Shown piece by piece: positions 18,161 through 27,283 of a stretch of 64,000 nucleotides of DNA. Origin of the DNA: an uncultured Lachnobacterium sp. Lineage in GTDB: Bacteria; Bacillota; Clostridia; Lachnospirales; Lachnospiraceae. A program made the translations under genes and the position numbers. A model generated the notes under the pieces. It was given only the letters and a program-made list of their open reading frames with translations. It made no database searches and was not told the origin of the DNA. Within the stretch, counting starts at the first letter, position 1, and each line of letters begins with the position of its first letter. The stretch is taken from contig URDU01000013.1 of the NCBI GenBank assembly GCA_900546625.1, positions 1 to 64,000 on the forward strand, read 5' to 3'.

Positions 18161-19531
18161 TTATTGTGCATCATCTGCCATATCAGCCTCTGCTGCCTTA
18201 ATCATGATAGCGCACTCTATACGCTTCTTCTGCAGCTCGCAGCCTAAGTCATAGGCATCAGTGATTGTGCCGTGGAAGTTGTATGAGTTGGCGGCACAGC
18301 CACCGCTGCAATAGAATCTGGCAAAACAGTTGCGACATTTTTCCTTGGCATAAACATTACAGCACTTAAACTCATCCTGGATGTCAGTGGCCTTGATGCC
18401 ATCCCAGACATTACCCATAAGGAAGTCCTCATTGCCCACAAACTGGTGGCATGGATATAAATCTCCCCATGGAGTCACTGCCAGGTACTCAGTTCCTGAG
18501 CCACAGCCGGAAAGACGCTTATATACACAAGGTCCTCCCTCTAAATCTATCATAAAATGGAAGAAATTGAAGCCGTTTCCTGCCTTGTTTCTCTTTACCA
18601 TCTCTGCTGCAAGTCTGTCGTACTCATCAAAGAGCACAGGTAAATCAGAATCCTTAAGTGCATACTCATCTGTAGGCTGTGCCACTACAGGCTCAACCGA
18701 AATCTGCTTGAAGCCTAGATCAGCCAGATGAAGCACATCCTTTGAAAAATCAGTATTGAAATGTGTGTATGTACCTCTCACATAGTACTTGTCCTGATGT
18801 CTGCTCTCCGCAAACTTCTGGAATTTCGGAACAATAAGGTCATAGCTGCCGGCACCCTTTCTGAAAGGTCTCATGCGGTCATGAACCTCCTTGCGTCCGT
18901 CTATACTAAGAACTACATTGTCCATCTCTTTGTTGGCGAACTCCATAATCTCGTCATTTAAGAGCACACCGTTTGTGGTGAGTGTGAACCTGAAATGCTT
19001 GTCATGAAGCTTCTCCTGCTCTCTTCCATATGCCACAAGCTGCTTCACCACATCCCAGTTCATAAGAGGCTCTCCTCCAAAGAAGTCTACCTCCAGGTTT
19101 CTTCTGCTGCCTGAATTGGCAATCAAAAAATCAAGTGCCTGCTTTCCGGTCTCATAGCTCATAAGAGCCCTCCTGCCGTGATACTCGCCCTCCTCTGCAA
19201 AACAATATCTGCAGGCAAGGTTGCAGTCGTGCGCTATGTGAAGGCAAAGTGCCTTTACCACTGTCTGGCGCTTCTTGAAATCTATGATACGCTCTTTGTA
19301 TGTATCCTCTGTGAAGAGCTCTTCATTATCCTTAAGCTCATTTACTTCCTGTATTGCTTCTTCTATCTCCGTCTGTGGATATCTGTCCACAAGCTTTTCA
19401 ATAATCTCCTTAGCTGAGTTGTCCTCAAACAGCTCAATAACGTCGTATGTGACATCATCCACCACGTGGATTGCGCCACTGTTGACATCTAAGACAATAT
19501 TATAGCCGTTGTTCTTGTACTGATGAACCAC
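18161..19531 (-). CDS. scfB: SCIFF peptide radical SAM maturase (SPASM family)
   Basis: This 456-residue enzyme makes thioether (sactionine-type) links in the SCIFF precursor. An N-terminal peptide-recognition (RRE-like) region (about 1-90) precedes the radical SAM core, with the cluster cysteines C103, C107 and C110 in CNLACRYC. The C-terminal SPASM region carries the cysteines for auxiliary clusters (GPCVYKRLSGCGSG, YPCHQF, CCNVYAKEKCRNC, FYCSGGC and a final GCELQ). The start codon is GTG, with GAGAGGAA upstream. The precursor gene lies 99 bases upstream across a hairpin, and secDF follows. This order is conserved in Clostridia. The product's biological role remains unknown. Confidence 0.95.
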   Translation of the reverse strand: MVHQYKNNGYNIVLDVNSGAIHVVDDVTYDVIELFEDNSAKEIIEKLVDRYPQTEIEEAIQEVNELKDNEELFTEDTYKERIIDFKKRQTVVKALCLHIAHDCNLACRYCFAEEGEYHGRRALMSYETGKQALDFLIANSGSRRNLEVDFFGGEPLMNWDVVKQLVAYGREQEKLHDKHFRFTLTTNGVLLNDEIMEFANKEMDNVVLSIDGRKEVHDRMRPFRKGAGSYDLIVPKFQKFAESRHQDKYYVRGTYTHFNTDFSKDVLHLADLGFKQISVEPVVAQPTDEYALKDSDLPVLFDEYDRLAAEMVKRNKAGNGFNFFHFMIDLEGGPCVYKRLSGCGSGTEYLAVTPWGDLYPCHQFVGNEDFLMGNVWDGIKATDIQDEFKCCNVYAKEKCRNCFARFYCSGGCAANSYNFHGTITDAYDLGCELQKKRIECAIMIKAAEADMADDAQ

Positions 19532-19578
19532 TACAATATTCCTCTCTTTCTATACACATTTTAAAAATTACCACTGCG

Positions 19579-19612
19579 AAAAGAGTGTGCACCTATCAGC
19601 GCACACTCTTTA
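19579..19612 (-). terminator. Hairpin between SCIFF precursor and maturase genes (partial terminator)
   Basis: AAAGAGTGTGC pairs perfectly with GCACACTCTTT across a 10-base loop, directly after the scfA stop codon, and is followed by TTTTCGC rather than a long T run. It can act as a leaky terminator or mRNA stabiliser giving more precursor than enzyme. Confidence 0.7.
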
Positions 19613-19630
19613 AATCCGCTTCACCTATGA

Positions 19631-19774
19631 CTATTTGTACTGCTCGCAAGTCTGGTTTCCAACTGTACAAGATGTCTTGCAAGCTGACTGACATGATGTC
19701 TGGCACTCGCCACATCCGCCCTTTTTAACTGTGTTCTGTAATTTTCTTGTATTTAATGTCTTTACGTGTTTCAT
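19631..19774 (-). CDS. scfA: SCIFF ribosomal peptide precursor (six cysteines in forty-five)
   Basis: This 47-residue peptide has six cysteines at 21, 24, 28, 32, 36 and 43, in the context KKGGCGECQTSCQSACKTSC. This matches the SCIFF family in length and spacing, including the conserved N-terminus MKHVKTLNTRKLQ. It is the substrate of the downstream radical SAM maturase. An AAGGAG site lies seven bases before ATG. The precursor is near-universal in Clostridia, and its mature function is not known. Confidence 0.95.
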   Translation of the reverse strand: MKHVKTLNTRKLQNTVKKGGCGECQTSCQSACKTSCTVGNQTCEQYK

Positions 19775-19868
19775 TTTTATCTCCTTTTCATTTAACGATG
19801 TCTGATTGACACATCATATTTGCTCTCAACATTATATCACAGCATTATCAATATGAAAAGTCCTTTTT

Positions 19869-20210
19869 TTAGCGAAAAACAAGCGCTGAAAACATTACCA
19901 GAAGGAATATTATCAAAAGCTCGAATATATTTTTGGATTCGCCTATATCTATTACCACTGTGGCTATCACATACGTTATCCAGTAGGCTACGACTGTCAC
20001 TCTGATAAACCGCCTGCGGTGAAAGCAGCATTTGAGTAAGAATCCGCACACAAGCCCCACCACTATATTGATTGCCATTGCAAGTGCAAACTGTATCCAC
20101 TCCGCCATGTCGACAAAGCACTGTACTATTGAAAGTATGACAAGGCACACAAGTGCCGTAAGATGCATAATACATATTGTTATCACAGGACCTTTGATTT
20201 TTCTCCACAT
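19869..20210 (-). CDS. Small four-helix membrane protein near SCIFF (TIGR04086/DUF3792-like)
   Basis: This 113-residue protein has four hydrophobic helices (about 8-30, 40-62, 70-90 and 95-112) and a basic cytoplasmic turn KCCFHRRRF. ATG at 20210 has a GGAGGG site at the right distance, better than the GTG at 20225. Size, topology and position just upstream of scfA fit the TIGR04086/DUF3792 family that often accompanies SCIFF loci; the sequence match itself was not checked. Its role is unknown. Confidence 0.7.
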   Translation of the reverse strand: MWRKIKGPVITICIMHLTALVCLVILSIVQCFVDMAEWIQFALAMAINIVVGLVCGFLLKCCFHRRRFIRVTVVAYWITYVIATVVIDIGESKNIFELLIIFLLVMFSALVFR

Positions 20211-20281
20211 AAAAACGCCCTCCACACATCATATATATGTGCAAAGGGCGGTAATTATTCATATATGAAAATCATTCGTGA

Positions 20282-21673
20282 TTACAGCTCACAGTTATTC
20301 ACTGTTCTAGGGAATGGGATAACGTCACGGATATTGCCCATGCCTGTAAGATACATTACGCATCTCTCAAAGCCAAGTCCAAAGCCTGCGTGTCTTGCAG
20401 AGCCGTATTTTCTTAAGTCAAGGTAGAACTTGTAGTCATCCTCTGAAAGTCCAAGCTCATTTATTCTGGCAAGGAGCTTGTCATAGTCATCCTCTCTCTG
20501 GCTTCCACCGATGATTTCTCCGATTCCCGGCACGAGACAGTCAACTGCCGCAACGGTCTTTCCGTCATCATTCAGCTTCATGTAGAAGGCCTTTATCTCC
20601 TTCGGATAGTCTGTGACAAATACTGGGCGCTTATAAATCTGCTCTGTGAGGTATCTCTCATGCTCTGTCTGCAAATCGCAGCCCCATGATACCTTGTAAT
20701 CAAACTTGTCATTGTGCTTTGAAAGGATATCTATAGCCTCAGTGTATGTCACACGGGCAAAATCATTTTCAACAACATTTCTTAATCTGTCAAGGAGTCC
20801 CTTGTCCACGAAATTGTTGAAAAATGCCATCTCCTCAGGTGCATTTTCAAGCACATAGTTGATAACATACTTGAGCATGCTCTCTGCAAGCATCATATCA
20901 TCCTGAAGGTCTGCAAAAGCAATCTCAGGCTCAATCATCCAGAACTCTGCCGCATGACGTGTGGTGTTTGAGTTTTCCGCACGGAAGGTAGGTCCGAAGG
21001 TGTAGATATTCTTGAATGCCATAGCATATGTCTCGCCGTTTAGCTGTCCTGAAACAGTGAGGTTGGTAGGCTTATTAAAGAAATCCTTTGAGAAATCCAC
21101 CTTTCCATCCTCTGTCATAGGCAGATTGTTCAAATCAAGTGTGGTCACCTGGAACATCTCTCCTGCACCCTCACAGTCACTTCCTGTGATAAGTGGTGTG
21201 TGCACATACACAAAATCCCTCTCCTGGAAGAATTTGTGAATAGCATATGCGCAGAGTGAGCGCACTCTGAAAACTGCCTCAAATGTATTTGTACGAGGTC
21301 TAAGGTGTGAGATTGTACGAAGATACTCAAATGTATGTCTCTTCTTCTGCAGAGGATAATCCGGTGTGGATGCACCCTCAACAGTCACATCAGATGCCTG
21401 AATCTCAAATGGCTGCTTTGCATCAGGAGTGAGTACAAGTGTACCCCTTACGATAATTGCAGCTCCGACATTGATCTTGCCGACCTCATCATAGTTGTCT
21501 AAGCCATTTCCGTATACAACCTGGATCGGCTCAAAAAATGTACCGTCGTTTACCACGATAAACCCAAAATTCTTTGAATTACGGTTGCTTCTGACCCATC
21601 CTCCGATAGTCACCTCTTTGTCAGCGAATTTGTCCTTGTTGCGGAAAATGTCGCGTATGTTTGTAAGTTCCAT
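20282..21673 (-). CDS. asnS: Asparaginyl-tRNA synthetase
   Basis: This 463-residue class IIb synthetase charges tRNA-Asn. It has an N-terminal OB-fold anticodon-binding domain (about 15-105, [16 protein letters not shown]) and a catalytic core with motif 2 ([21 protein letters not shown], first 20 residues decisive) and motif 3 ([15 protein letters not shown]). AsnS is distinguished from AspS by this motif 2 and by the lack of the bacterial AspS insertion. A GGAGG site precedes ATG. There is no room for a T-box leader in the 58 bases to the upstream gene. Confidence 0.95.
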   Translation of the reverse strand: MELTNIRDIFRNKDKFADKEVTIGGWVRSNRNSKNFGFIVVNDGTFFEPIQVVYGNGLDNYDEVGKINVGAAIIVRGTLVLTPDAKQPFEIQASDVTVEGASTPDYPLQKKRHTFEYLRTISHLRPRTNTFEAVFRVRSLCAYAIHKFFQERDFVYVHTPLITGSDCEGAGEMFQVTTLDLNNLPMTEDGKVDFSKDFFNKPTNLTVSGQLNGETYAMAFKNIYTFGPTFRAENSNTTRHAAEFWMIEPEIAFADLQDDMMLAESMLKYVINYVLENAPEEMAFFNNFVDKGLLDRLRNVVENDFARVTYTEAIDILSKHNDKFDYKVSWGCDLQTEHERYLTEQIYKRPVFVTDYPKEIKAFYMKLNDDGKTVAAVDCLVPGIGEIIGGSQREDDYDKLLARINELGLSEDDYKFYLDLRKYGSARHAGFGLGFERCVMYLTGMGNIRDVIPFPRTVNNCEL

Positions 21674-21731
21674 TATCTAATCCTCCATTTAAGCCGCCTG
21701 CGCATCACCACAGGCAGCATATTTATCGTTA

Positions 21732-22991
21732 TTATTCGGCATCAGCGCTGCCTGTTGAAGTATCAGGTGCTGCACTGCCGTCCTCAAAGGTCACATTCGC
21801 TTTCTCTGTGACTGTATCGATAGCCTTGTTTACGAGGTACTGGTTCTTAAGGTAAGTCTTTCCCTCATCCTTGTGTCCGCTTCCGAAGTACTTGTATACC
21901 TCTGAAGCCTTGCTGAACTGGCCATTGCTGGCTGACACGATGTAATCCACATAGCTGCTGAAGGCATCATCATCCATCTTGATATTTTCCTTCTCAGCGA
22001 TAAGTCCGAAGATGAACTCTGTCTTTATCTGGTCTGTCAGATTCTCCTTCCACTTTTCTGTGGCCTGATCTACTGTCATGTTGTAGTTGGACTTTAAATA
22101 TTTCTTAAGTGTCTGTCCATCCTTGACATTTTCCTTTGTAAAGGAAGCAATGTACTCATTGAGTCTGGCCTGTAAATACTCATCAGGAATCTCAACTGTG
22201 CTGTTGTCAATCATGTAGCTCTTTATCTTGTCTACCTCAGCACTGTAGAGCTGCTGCTTCAAATCCTTCTCAATCTGTGTGGTAAGCTGGGCATTAGTTG
22301 TCACTCCGGCCTTTCCAAACACTGTGTTGACCTGCTCGTCGGTCATATCTGCAAGTGCAACAGGGTCTGCTGAGTAAATACCCTTTACTGTATACTCAAA
22401 TGTAACTGTCTGTCCGTTTAAGTCGTCGTTGCCATAATCCTCAGGGAATGTCACATCACCCTTAACTTTGTCACCAACCTTGGCTCCGATTATAGGCTTT
22501 GTAAATCCATCAATAAAGGATGAACCGCCTACCTGACTGTTGTTTGTCACATCAAGCATCACATCTGTGGCTGAACCACCGTCAAATGCTGTGCCATCCT
22601 TGTATCCGGTGTAATCAACCTTTACATAATCACCGTCTGCAACTGTATCACGGTCTGTAACCTGCTTGTACGCATCTGCGCCATATGACTGAAGCACATT
22701 GGTCAGATATGTCTGCTTTGCTGTATCGTTTATCTCATAATCGTTTGAGACTGTGATCGCAACACCTGAATAGTCTGCAAGCTTTGTAACCTGCTTTGCG
22801 TAGTCTATGTCAAACTGACCACTTCGCATTGTCTCGCTGCCTGCCTCTGTACCTGCCTCTGTTGCGCTCTTTGAGCCACCCTTTTTGCTCTTGCCGCTTA
22901 TCACAACAGCAAGCGCAATAATTACCACGATAAGTGCAATCACAATCACTGCTATGACTGCCTTCTTACCTGTATTCTTCTTCTCACTCAT
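21732..22991 (-). CDS. Membrane-anchored extracytoplasmic trigger-factor/FKBP-like protein
   Basis: This 419-residue protein has a membrane helix at 11-32, a Lys/Ser/Glu-rich spacer, an FKBP-like prolyl isomerase region at about 117-205 (DYVKVDYTGYKDGTAFDGG ... IIGAKVGDKVKGDVTFPEDYG) and a helical trigger-factor C-domain-like region at about 210-395. It therefore resembles trigger factor without the ribosome-binding domain, turned into an outward-facing chaperone for secreted proteins. The cytoplasmic trigger factor is encoded separately at 44500-45831. An AGGAGG site precedes ATG. The gene is just upstream of asnS. Enzymatic activity is inferred, not evident from active-site residues alone. 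Confidence 0.8.
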   Translation of the reverse strand: MSEKKNTGKKAVIAVIVIALIVVIIALAVVISGKSKKGGSKSATEAGTEAGSETMRSGQFDIDYAKQVTKLADYSGVAITVSNDYEINDTAKQTYLTNVLQSYGADAYKQVTDRDTVADGDYVKVDYTGYKDGTAFDGGSATDVMLDVTNNSQVGGSSFIDGFTKPIIGAKVGDKVKGDVTFPEDYGNDDLNGQTVTFEYTVKGIYSADPVALADMTDEQVNTVFGKAGVTTNAQLTTQIEKDLKQQLYSAEVDKIKSYMIDNSTVEIPDEYLQARLNEYIASFTKENVKDGQTLKKYLKSNYNMTVDQATEKWKENLTDQIKTEFIFGLIAEKENIKMDDDAFSSYVDYIVSASNGQFSKASEVYKYFGSGHKDEGKTYLKNQYLVNKAIDTVTEKANVTFEDGSAAPDTSTGSADAE

Positions 22992-23091
22992 TGGAATCCT
23001 CCTGAAATGTTTGATTATTTATATATAATGCCCTGCCCGGCAAAAACGCATCCACAAAACACCATACCTGTCTACAATATCACATATCAGG

Positions 23092-26000
23092 TTAAATTAC
23101 AACGAGTGAAAATTTCTTTATCTTTGCAAACACCGGAGGTGTATGCATCCTAAGTCCTACTGTCACCCTGGCGCCCTTTTGCAGCTTTGCCGGCTTAAGC
23201 ATATGTGTCACAAACCTGACATCAGATGGGAAAATGTCGCTTGTATATGTGTGAAAGCCGCTTTCATCCTCCACAGCCATAAACAGCTCGACCTCGACAC
23301 CTGTTGTATTGGTTCCTCTATAGTCAACCGCTGCTATATACTCACCGGTGTACTCAATATCCACCGTCTGGCTTATCGTATAGTCAAAATTGGCATCGGA
23401 AGATATAAATACTCCATCCTTATTCAGTGTATACTGCCTTTCTTCGAGACTTGTCTCAATCTGCCAGTTATTAAATCCATCTTTAAACTCAGGATTTGAG
23501 ATCAGATTTCCGTGAATCATAAGAAGCTTTTGAAAATCCTCTACCTCCGGTGATTCTTCATACTCGTAAAGTGATTCAATATACTTATCAAGCTCTTTAA
23601 TCGGCGGATTCTTTGGATCAAATGCCTTTATTGCATCCCAGCCCGGCAAAGCCCTGCCATGCTCATCAAACATGCCCATGTTCTCAAACCATGTTCCAAG
23701 ACCCTGACCCGGCACGCCGACAGGCTCCCAGTAGTATACACCGGTCTTTCCGGTATCCTTTGACACCTCTGCTGCTATCTGCATGATTATTTCAAGAGAC
23801 CTCTTCTGCTCTGCGATGCCAGCCTCAAGGCCTGCTGTCTCCATGAGCTCCTTCGAGATATGCTCTCCCTTGCAGTGCCTCCACGGATGAGCTGTCTCCA
23901 CAATATAAACCGGCAGATTATATAATTTTATGAGCCTGCTCATGGTGTCCTTCAGATCCATGAAGGTGCCATGCCAGAACGAATAATATGAGAGACCGAT
24001 TGCATCAATCGGCAGCATGCCGGCATTAAACATCGAATCAAACCATGGCATCAGACAGTTATGTCTGCCTCCCTGATCCAGATGAATCATAACCTTTGTC
24101 TCCGGAAGCAGCTCCCTTACAGCCCTGATTCCCTCATTTACTAACGCTGCCAGCTGCCTGTACTGTGGCACTGCACCATCCGGAAACAGCATGCCACTCC
24201 TTATTTCATTGCCAATCTGGACCATATCAGGCGCACAATCCATGATTTTTAATCTGTATAACACATCGTATGTGTACTTGTGCACTGCTTTCTTCAGCTC
24301 ATCAAAGCTCAAATTCTTCCACGCATCAGGCTTATTCTGCTGTCCCGGATCTGCCCAGTAATCTGAATAATGAAAATCAAGCAGAAAATGCATTTTGTAT
24401 TTTTTTATAACATGAGCCATCTCGAGAACATATGCAAAACTGCAATACCCCTTAGACTCCGGCACCTTATCAGGCTCATTCCATATGCGCAGACGGACTG
24501 AATTTACATTATTCAGCTTTAAAAGATCAAATGCCCTGCACACATTGCCTTCTTTATCCATGATTTGTATATTATTGTCAACAAGCATAGGAAGCGATGA
24601 TATATCCACGCCCTTTAAGAAATTGTTATCCTTTTTCTGCTTGCGCTGCTGCTTAAGCTGATACATCTTTGTGTCAGCACTTACGAGATAATCGTCAAAG
24701 CTCTTACCACTGCCCGGCTTCGTATATATGATGCCGTGACTGATAAACAGGCTGTGCTGCTCCATGATATCATACACGCGCTTTATATACTTTTCAGCAG
24801 TGTCATGTCTGTTCCCAGGGATAAACACGATAAATTCATCTCCACCGAATCTATATACCATACTTCCCTCAGGCTTTTGCTCATCAAGCACCCCCGCCAC
24901 AGTCTTTAAAAGCTCGTCACCATACTGGTGTCCGTAGGTATCATTTATTTCCTTGAAATCATCCACATCGAGAAATACTAAGGTGCAGCCGACATTTTGA
25001 GCTTCAAGCTCAGTAAACAAAGGAATGACCATCTCATTGCATGCCACACGATTGTATAGACCCGTGAGCGCATCACGGTTGTAAAGGTTTTTAAGCTCAT
25101 TATTTGTGTTCTCAAGCACCTTCTGCTTAAATAGATTCTCAAGCTTCTTAAGCAGGGCAGACTGTATATCAAACTGCTCCGGATGATTGTATAAAAACTC
25201 AGGATTTCTGAGTATTACATAGCCCACTATCTCGTCCCTGAAATGCAGCGAGCAATACATATAGCAGGTGTTCTTATCTACACTTAGCATGTACTGCATA
25301 AGGTCATTTACACTCTTAAACTCAAGTCTTCCATTGTCCTTGTCATCCGCATAGAGTACAACCTCTTCGTCAATATCATAGCCATGCTTTCTAAAGTGTG
25401 CATTGTTTCTTGCCGCCGCAAGATCCGAAACACCGACCACATACACTCCGTCACACTTCATACTCTGTATATAGTCAGAGTATTTCTCAAACAAATCATA
25501 ATATTCATCGCACTCCTCGAGCTCCTTCTGGAGAATCATTACTGCATCCTCCTCCTGCTCTTTTACAACGGAGCCTTTGATAATATCCTTTATATAATTA
25601 CGATAATCCACCCTGCCTGTATTAGGGCATCCACAGCTCTCCGCCGGGATAAACTCGGAATCAAGGTATTTATCAGAAGCCTCACCTATTCCATACCAGA
25701 GTGCCTTAAATATCTCAAGGGCTTTTCTGCCTATATTGTCCCTGTTGTGCTCAACAGTGGTAATCTGAGGGTTAAAGTACGCAGCCTTGTCCAGATTGTC
25801 AAAGCCTGTGACCTTAAAATCCTGTGGCACCCTGTATCCAAGAGCCTCTGCTGCCGCACACAGTCCTGCTGCTATATTGTCATTTGCACATAAAAAAACA
25901 TCCGGTAACGGCTTTTTGCTCTCGTGCCACTGACTCATATACCTGACACCTGTCTGATAGTCAAACTCACCAAACATGTACATATCAGCGGTAAGTGGTA

Positions 26001-26484
26001 TGCCATAGTCACTTAAAGCCTCCTTGAAGGCCTCAAAACGCATTCTGTTCTCATAATGATACGGCGGGCCACCTGCAAACACAAAGCTTTTGCAGCCATG
26101 CTCATAGTACATATGATCCATTACCCTGCGAAACAGCCTTTTATTGTCGTTGCCTACATAGTAAAAACCATCAACCTTATACCCGATACTCACTACAGGC
26201 ACATTTACCGACTGCAGCTTTCTGACCATATACTGTATCTGTTCCTGGTCGGTCGTATTGGTACAATCAAATACCACTCCATCGAAGCTGTTCAAATCAG
26301 GCAAATCGTTCAGTGCATACTCGCCTTTGTTAAACTTTGAATCATGGCTCCAGGTTCCGTTTGTGTTGTAAAAATACAGGCACACATCCAGTCCCAGCTC
26401 TTTAGAGCCTCCCATGATACCCTCGACCCACGAATATGTTACATATCTTCTCCAGCCATCAGCCAGAAGAGCTATTTTCTTCAT
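23092..26484 (-). CDS. LacI-type sensor - GGDEF - GH53 galactanase fusion protein
   Basis: This is a 1130-residue protein with no signal peptide. Residues 1-285 form a type 1 periplasmic-binding fold as in LacI regulators, but without a helix-turn-helix (FVFAGGPP, VFLCANDNIAAGL, KVTGFDN). Residues 290-460 are a linker/sensor region. Residues 466-615 form a GGDEF diguanylate cyclase domain with an intact GGDEF at 547-551 and no RxxD inhibitory site in front. Residues 621-955 form a GH53 endo-beta-1,4-galactanase barrel (DISSLPMLVDN, LLDFHYSDYWADPGQQNKP) with acid/base E760 (IGNEI) and nucleophile E863 (IVETAHPW). Residues 990-1130 look like a carbohydrate-binding beta sandwich. An AAGGGG site and a TTGCAA/TATAAT promoter precede it. 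The combination suggests sugar-controlled c-di-GMP synthesis; whether GH53 hydrolyses or merely binds galacto-oligosaccharides is open. Confidence 0.88.
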   Translation of the reverse strand: MKKIALLADGWRRYVTYSWVEGIMGGSKELGLDVCLYFYNTNGTWSHDSKFNKGEYALNDLPDLNSFDGVVFDCTNTTDQEQIQYMVRKLQSVNVPVVSIGYKVDGFYYVGNDNKRLFRRVMDHMYYEHGCKSFVFAGGPPYHYENRMRFEAFKEALSDYGIPLTADMYMFGEFDYQTGVRYMSQWHESKKPLPDVFLCANDNIAAGLCAAAEALGYRVPQDFKVTGFDNLDKAAYFNPQITTVEHNRDNIGRKALEIFKALWYGIGEASDKYLDSEFIPAESCGCPNTGRVDYRNYIKDIIKGSVVKEQEEDAVMILQKELEECDEYYDLFEKYSDYIQSMKCDGVYVVGVSDLAAARNNAHFRKHGYDIDEEVVLYADDKDNGRLEFKSVNDLMQYMLSVDKNTCYMYCSLHFRDEIVGYVILRNPEFLYNHPEQFDIQSALLKKLENLFKQKVLENTNNELKNLYNRDALTGLYNRVACNEMVIPLFTELEAQNVGCTLVFLDVDDFKEINDTYGHQYGDELLKTVAGVLDEQKPEGSMVYRFGGDEFIVFIPGNRHDTAEKYIKRVYDIMEQHSLFISHGIIYTKPGSGKSFDDYLVSADTKMYQLKQQRKQKKDNNFLKGVDISSLPMLVDNNIQIMDKEGNVCRAFDLLKLNNVNSVRLRIWNEPDKVPESKGYCSFAYVLEMAHVIKKYKMHFLLDFHYSDYWADPGQQNKPDAWKNLSFDELKKAVHKYTYDVLYRLKIMDCAPDMVQIGNEIRSGMLFPDGAVPQYRQLAALVNEGIRAVRELLPETKVMIHLDQGGRHNCLMPWFDSMFNAGMLPIDAIGLSYYSFWHGTFMDLKDTMSRLIKLYNLPVYIVETAHPWRHCKGEHISKELMETAGLEAGIAEQKRSLEIIMQIAAEVSKDTGKTGVYYWEPVGVPGQGLGTWFENMGMFDEHGRALPGWDAIKAFDPKNPPIKELDKYIESLYEYEESPEVEDFQKLLMIHGNLISNPEFKDGFNNWQIETSLEERQYTLNKDGVFISSDANFDYTISQTVDIEYTGEYIAAVDYRGTNTTGVEVELFMAVEDESGFHTYTSDIFPSDVRFVTHMLKPAKLQKGARVTVGLRMHTPPVFAKIKKFSLVVI

Positions 26485-26536
26485 TAATAAATACCCCTTT
26501 GCGTCTTCTAAAGACTTTTTTAAAAAATGTAGTTCT

Positions 26537-26566
26537 ATTATACTACGATTTCACCTATTCTTGCAA
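26537..26566 (-). promoter_or_regulatory. Sigma-A promoter of the sensor-GGDEF-GH53 gene
   Basis: A -35 TTGCAA and a perfect -10 TATAAT are separated by 18 bases. The -10 box ends about 52 bases before the start codon. Confidence 0.75.
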
Positions 26567-26572
26567 TAAAGA

Positions 26573-26601
26573 TTGATTTTTTTTAGCATATTTGATAGAA
26601 T
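26573..26601 (+). promoter_or_regulatory. Sigma-A promoter of the basic membrane protein gene
   Basis: A -35 TTGATT and a -10 TAGAAT are separated by 17 bases, back to back with the promoter of the GGDEF-GH53 gene; the two -35 boxes are only 6 bases apart. Confidence 0.65.
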
Positions 26602-26637
26602 TAATTTAAATAAGCAAATTTTTAGGAGGGATACGTT

Positions 26638-27171
26638 TTGAATCCAGCATTAATCGTACTTATTGTTATCGCAGTAGTGCTTGTGGTAGCATTTATAGTA
26701 TTAACAATCCTCGGTAAAAAAGCACAAAAAAGAAAGGAAGAGCAGGATGAGCAGATAGCTGCTGCATCGCAGACTGTCAACATGCTAATCATTGACAAAA
26801 AGCGTATGAAGCTAAAGGATGCCGGTCTCCCACAGCAGATTGTTGAGCAGACACCAAAGCTTATGCGCCGCTCAAAGCTGCCTGTAGTCAAGGCCAAGGT
26901 CGGACCAAGAGTCATGACTCTTATCGCAGACGAGCAGATCTTCGATGAGATTCCTTTAAAGAAAGAGGTTAAGGCTTCTGTCAGCGGTATCTACATTACA
27001 GCAGTCCGCGGTATCAGAGGACCTCTTGAGAAGCCTAAGAAGAAAAAGGGCTTCCGTGCAAGAATGGCTGAAAACTACAGCAAGGCCAACGAACAGCTCA
27101 AGGCTGAGGAGGCTGCAAAGGCTGAAAGAAAAGCTGCTAAAGAGGCTGCCAAAAAGGCTAAGCAGAAATAA
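26638..27171 (+). CDS. Single-pass membrane protein with basic C-terminal tail, unknown function
   Basis: This 177-residue protein starts at TTG with an excellent TAGGAGGG site. One hydrophobic helix at about 4-25 is followed by a cytoplasmic domain with a compact conserved-looking core (about 70-130, KLPVVKAKVGPRVMTLIADE) and a Lys/Ala-rich, helical tail (130-177) that could bind nucleic acid or acidic surfaces. I do not recognise the family. The gene is monocistronic, with its own promoter and terminator, and divergent from the GGDEF-GH53 gene. Confidence 0.8.
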   Translation: MNPALIVLIVIAVVLVVAFIVLTILGKKAQKRKEEQDEQIAAASQTVNMLIIDKKRMKLKDAGLPQQIVEQTPKLMRRSKLPVVKAKVGPRVMTLIADEQIFDEIPLKKEVKASVSGIYITAVRGIRGPLEKPKKKKGFRARMAENYSKANEQLKAEEAAKAERKAAKEAAKKAKQK

Positions 27172-27200
27172 TATCATGATTTAATTTTCATGTACATAAG

Positions 27201-27246
27201 CAGAGCATGTGGGATGGCTTTCATCCTCACATGCTCTGTTTTTTTA
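27201..27246 (+). terminator. Terminator of the basic membrane protein gene
   Basis: A 16-base stem CAGAGCATGTGGGATG / CATCCTCACATGCTCTG (one bulge) with a short loop is followed by TTTTTTT. Confidence 0.9.
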
Positions 27247-27283
27247 TGCTTTATTTATTTTTTCCCATAGGCTTGGCAGACTT

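Noticed and set aside
20211..20262. Alternative 141-codon frame overlapping the small membrane gene near SCIFF
   Set aside because: Its translation is not hydrophobic or family-like and lacks a ribosome binding site, whereas the 113-residue frame has GGAGGG and four clean helices.
21674..21731. T-box leader for asnS
   Set aside because: Only 58 bases separate asnS from the upstream gene, and no T-box motif or antiterminator is present.
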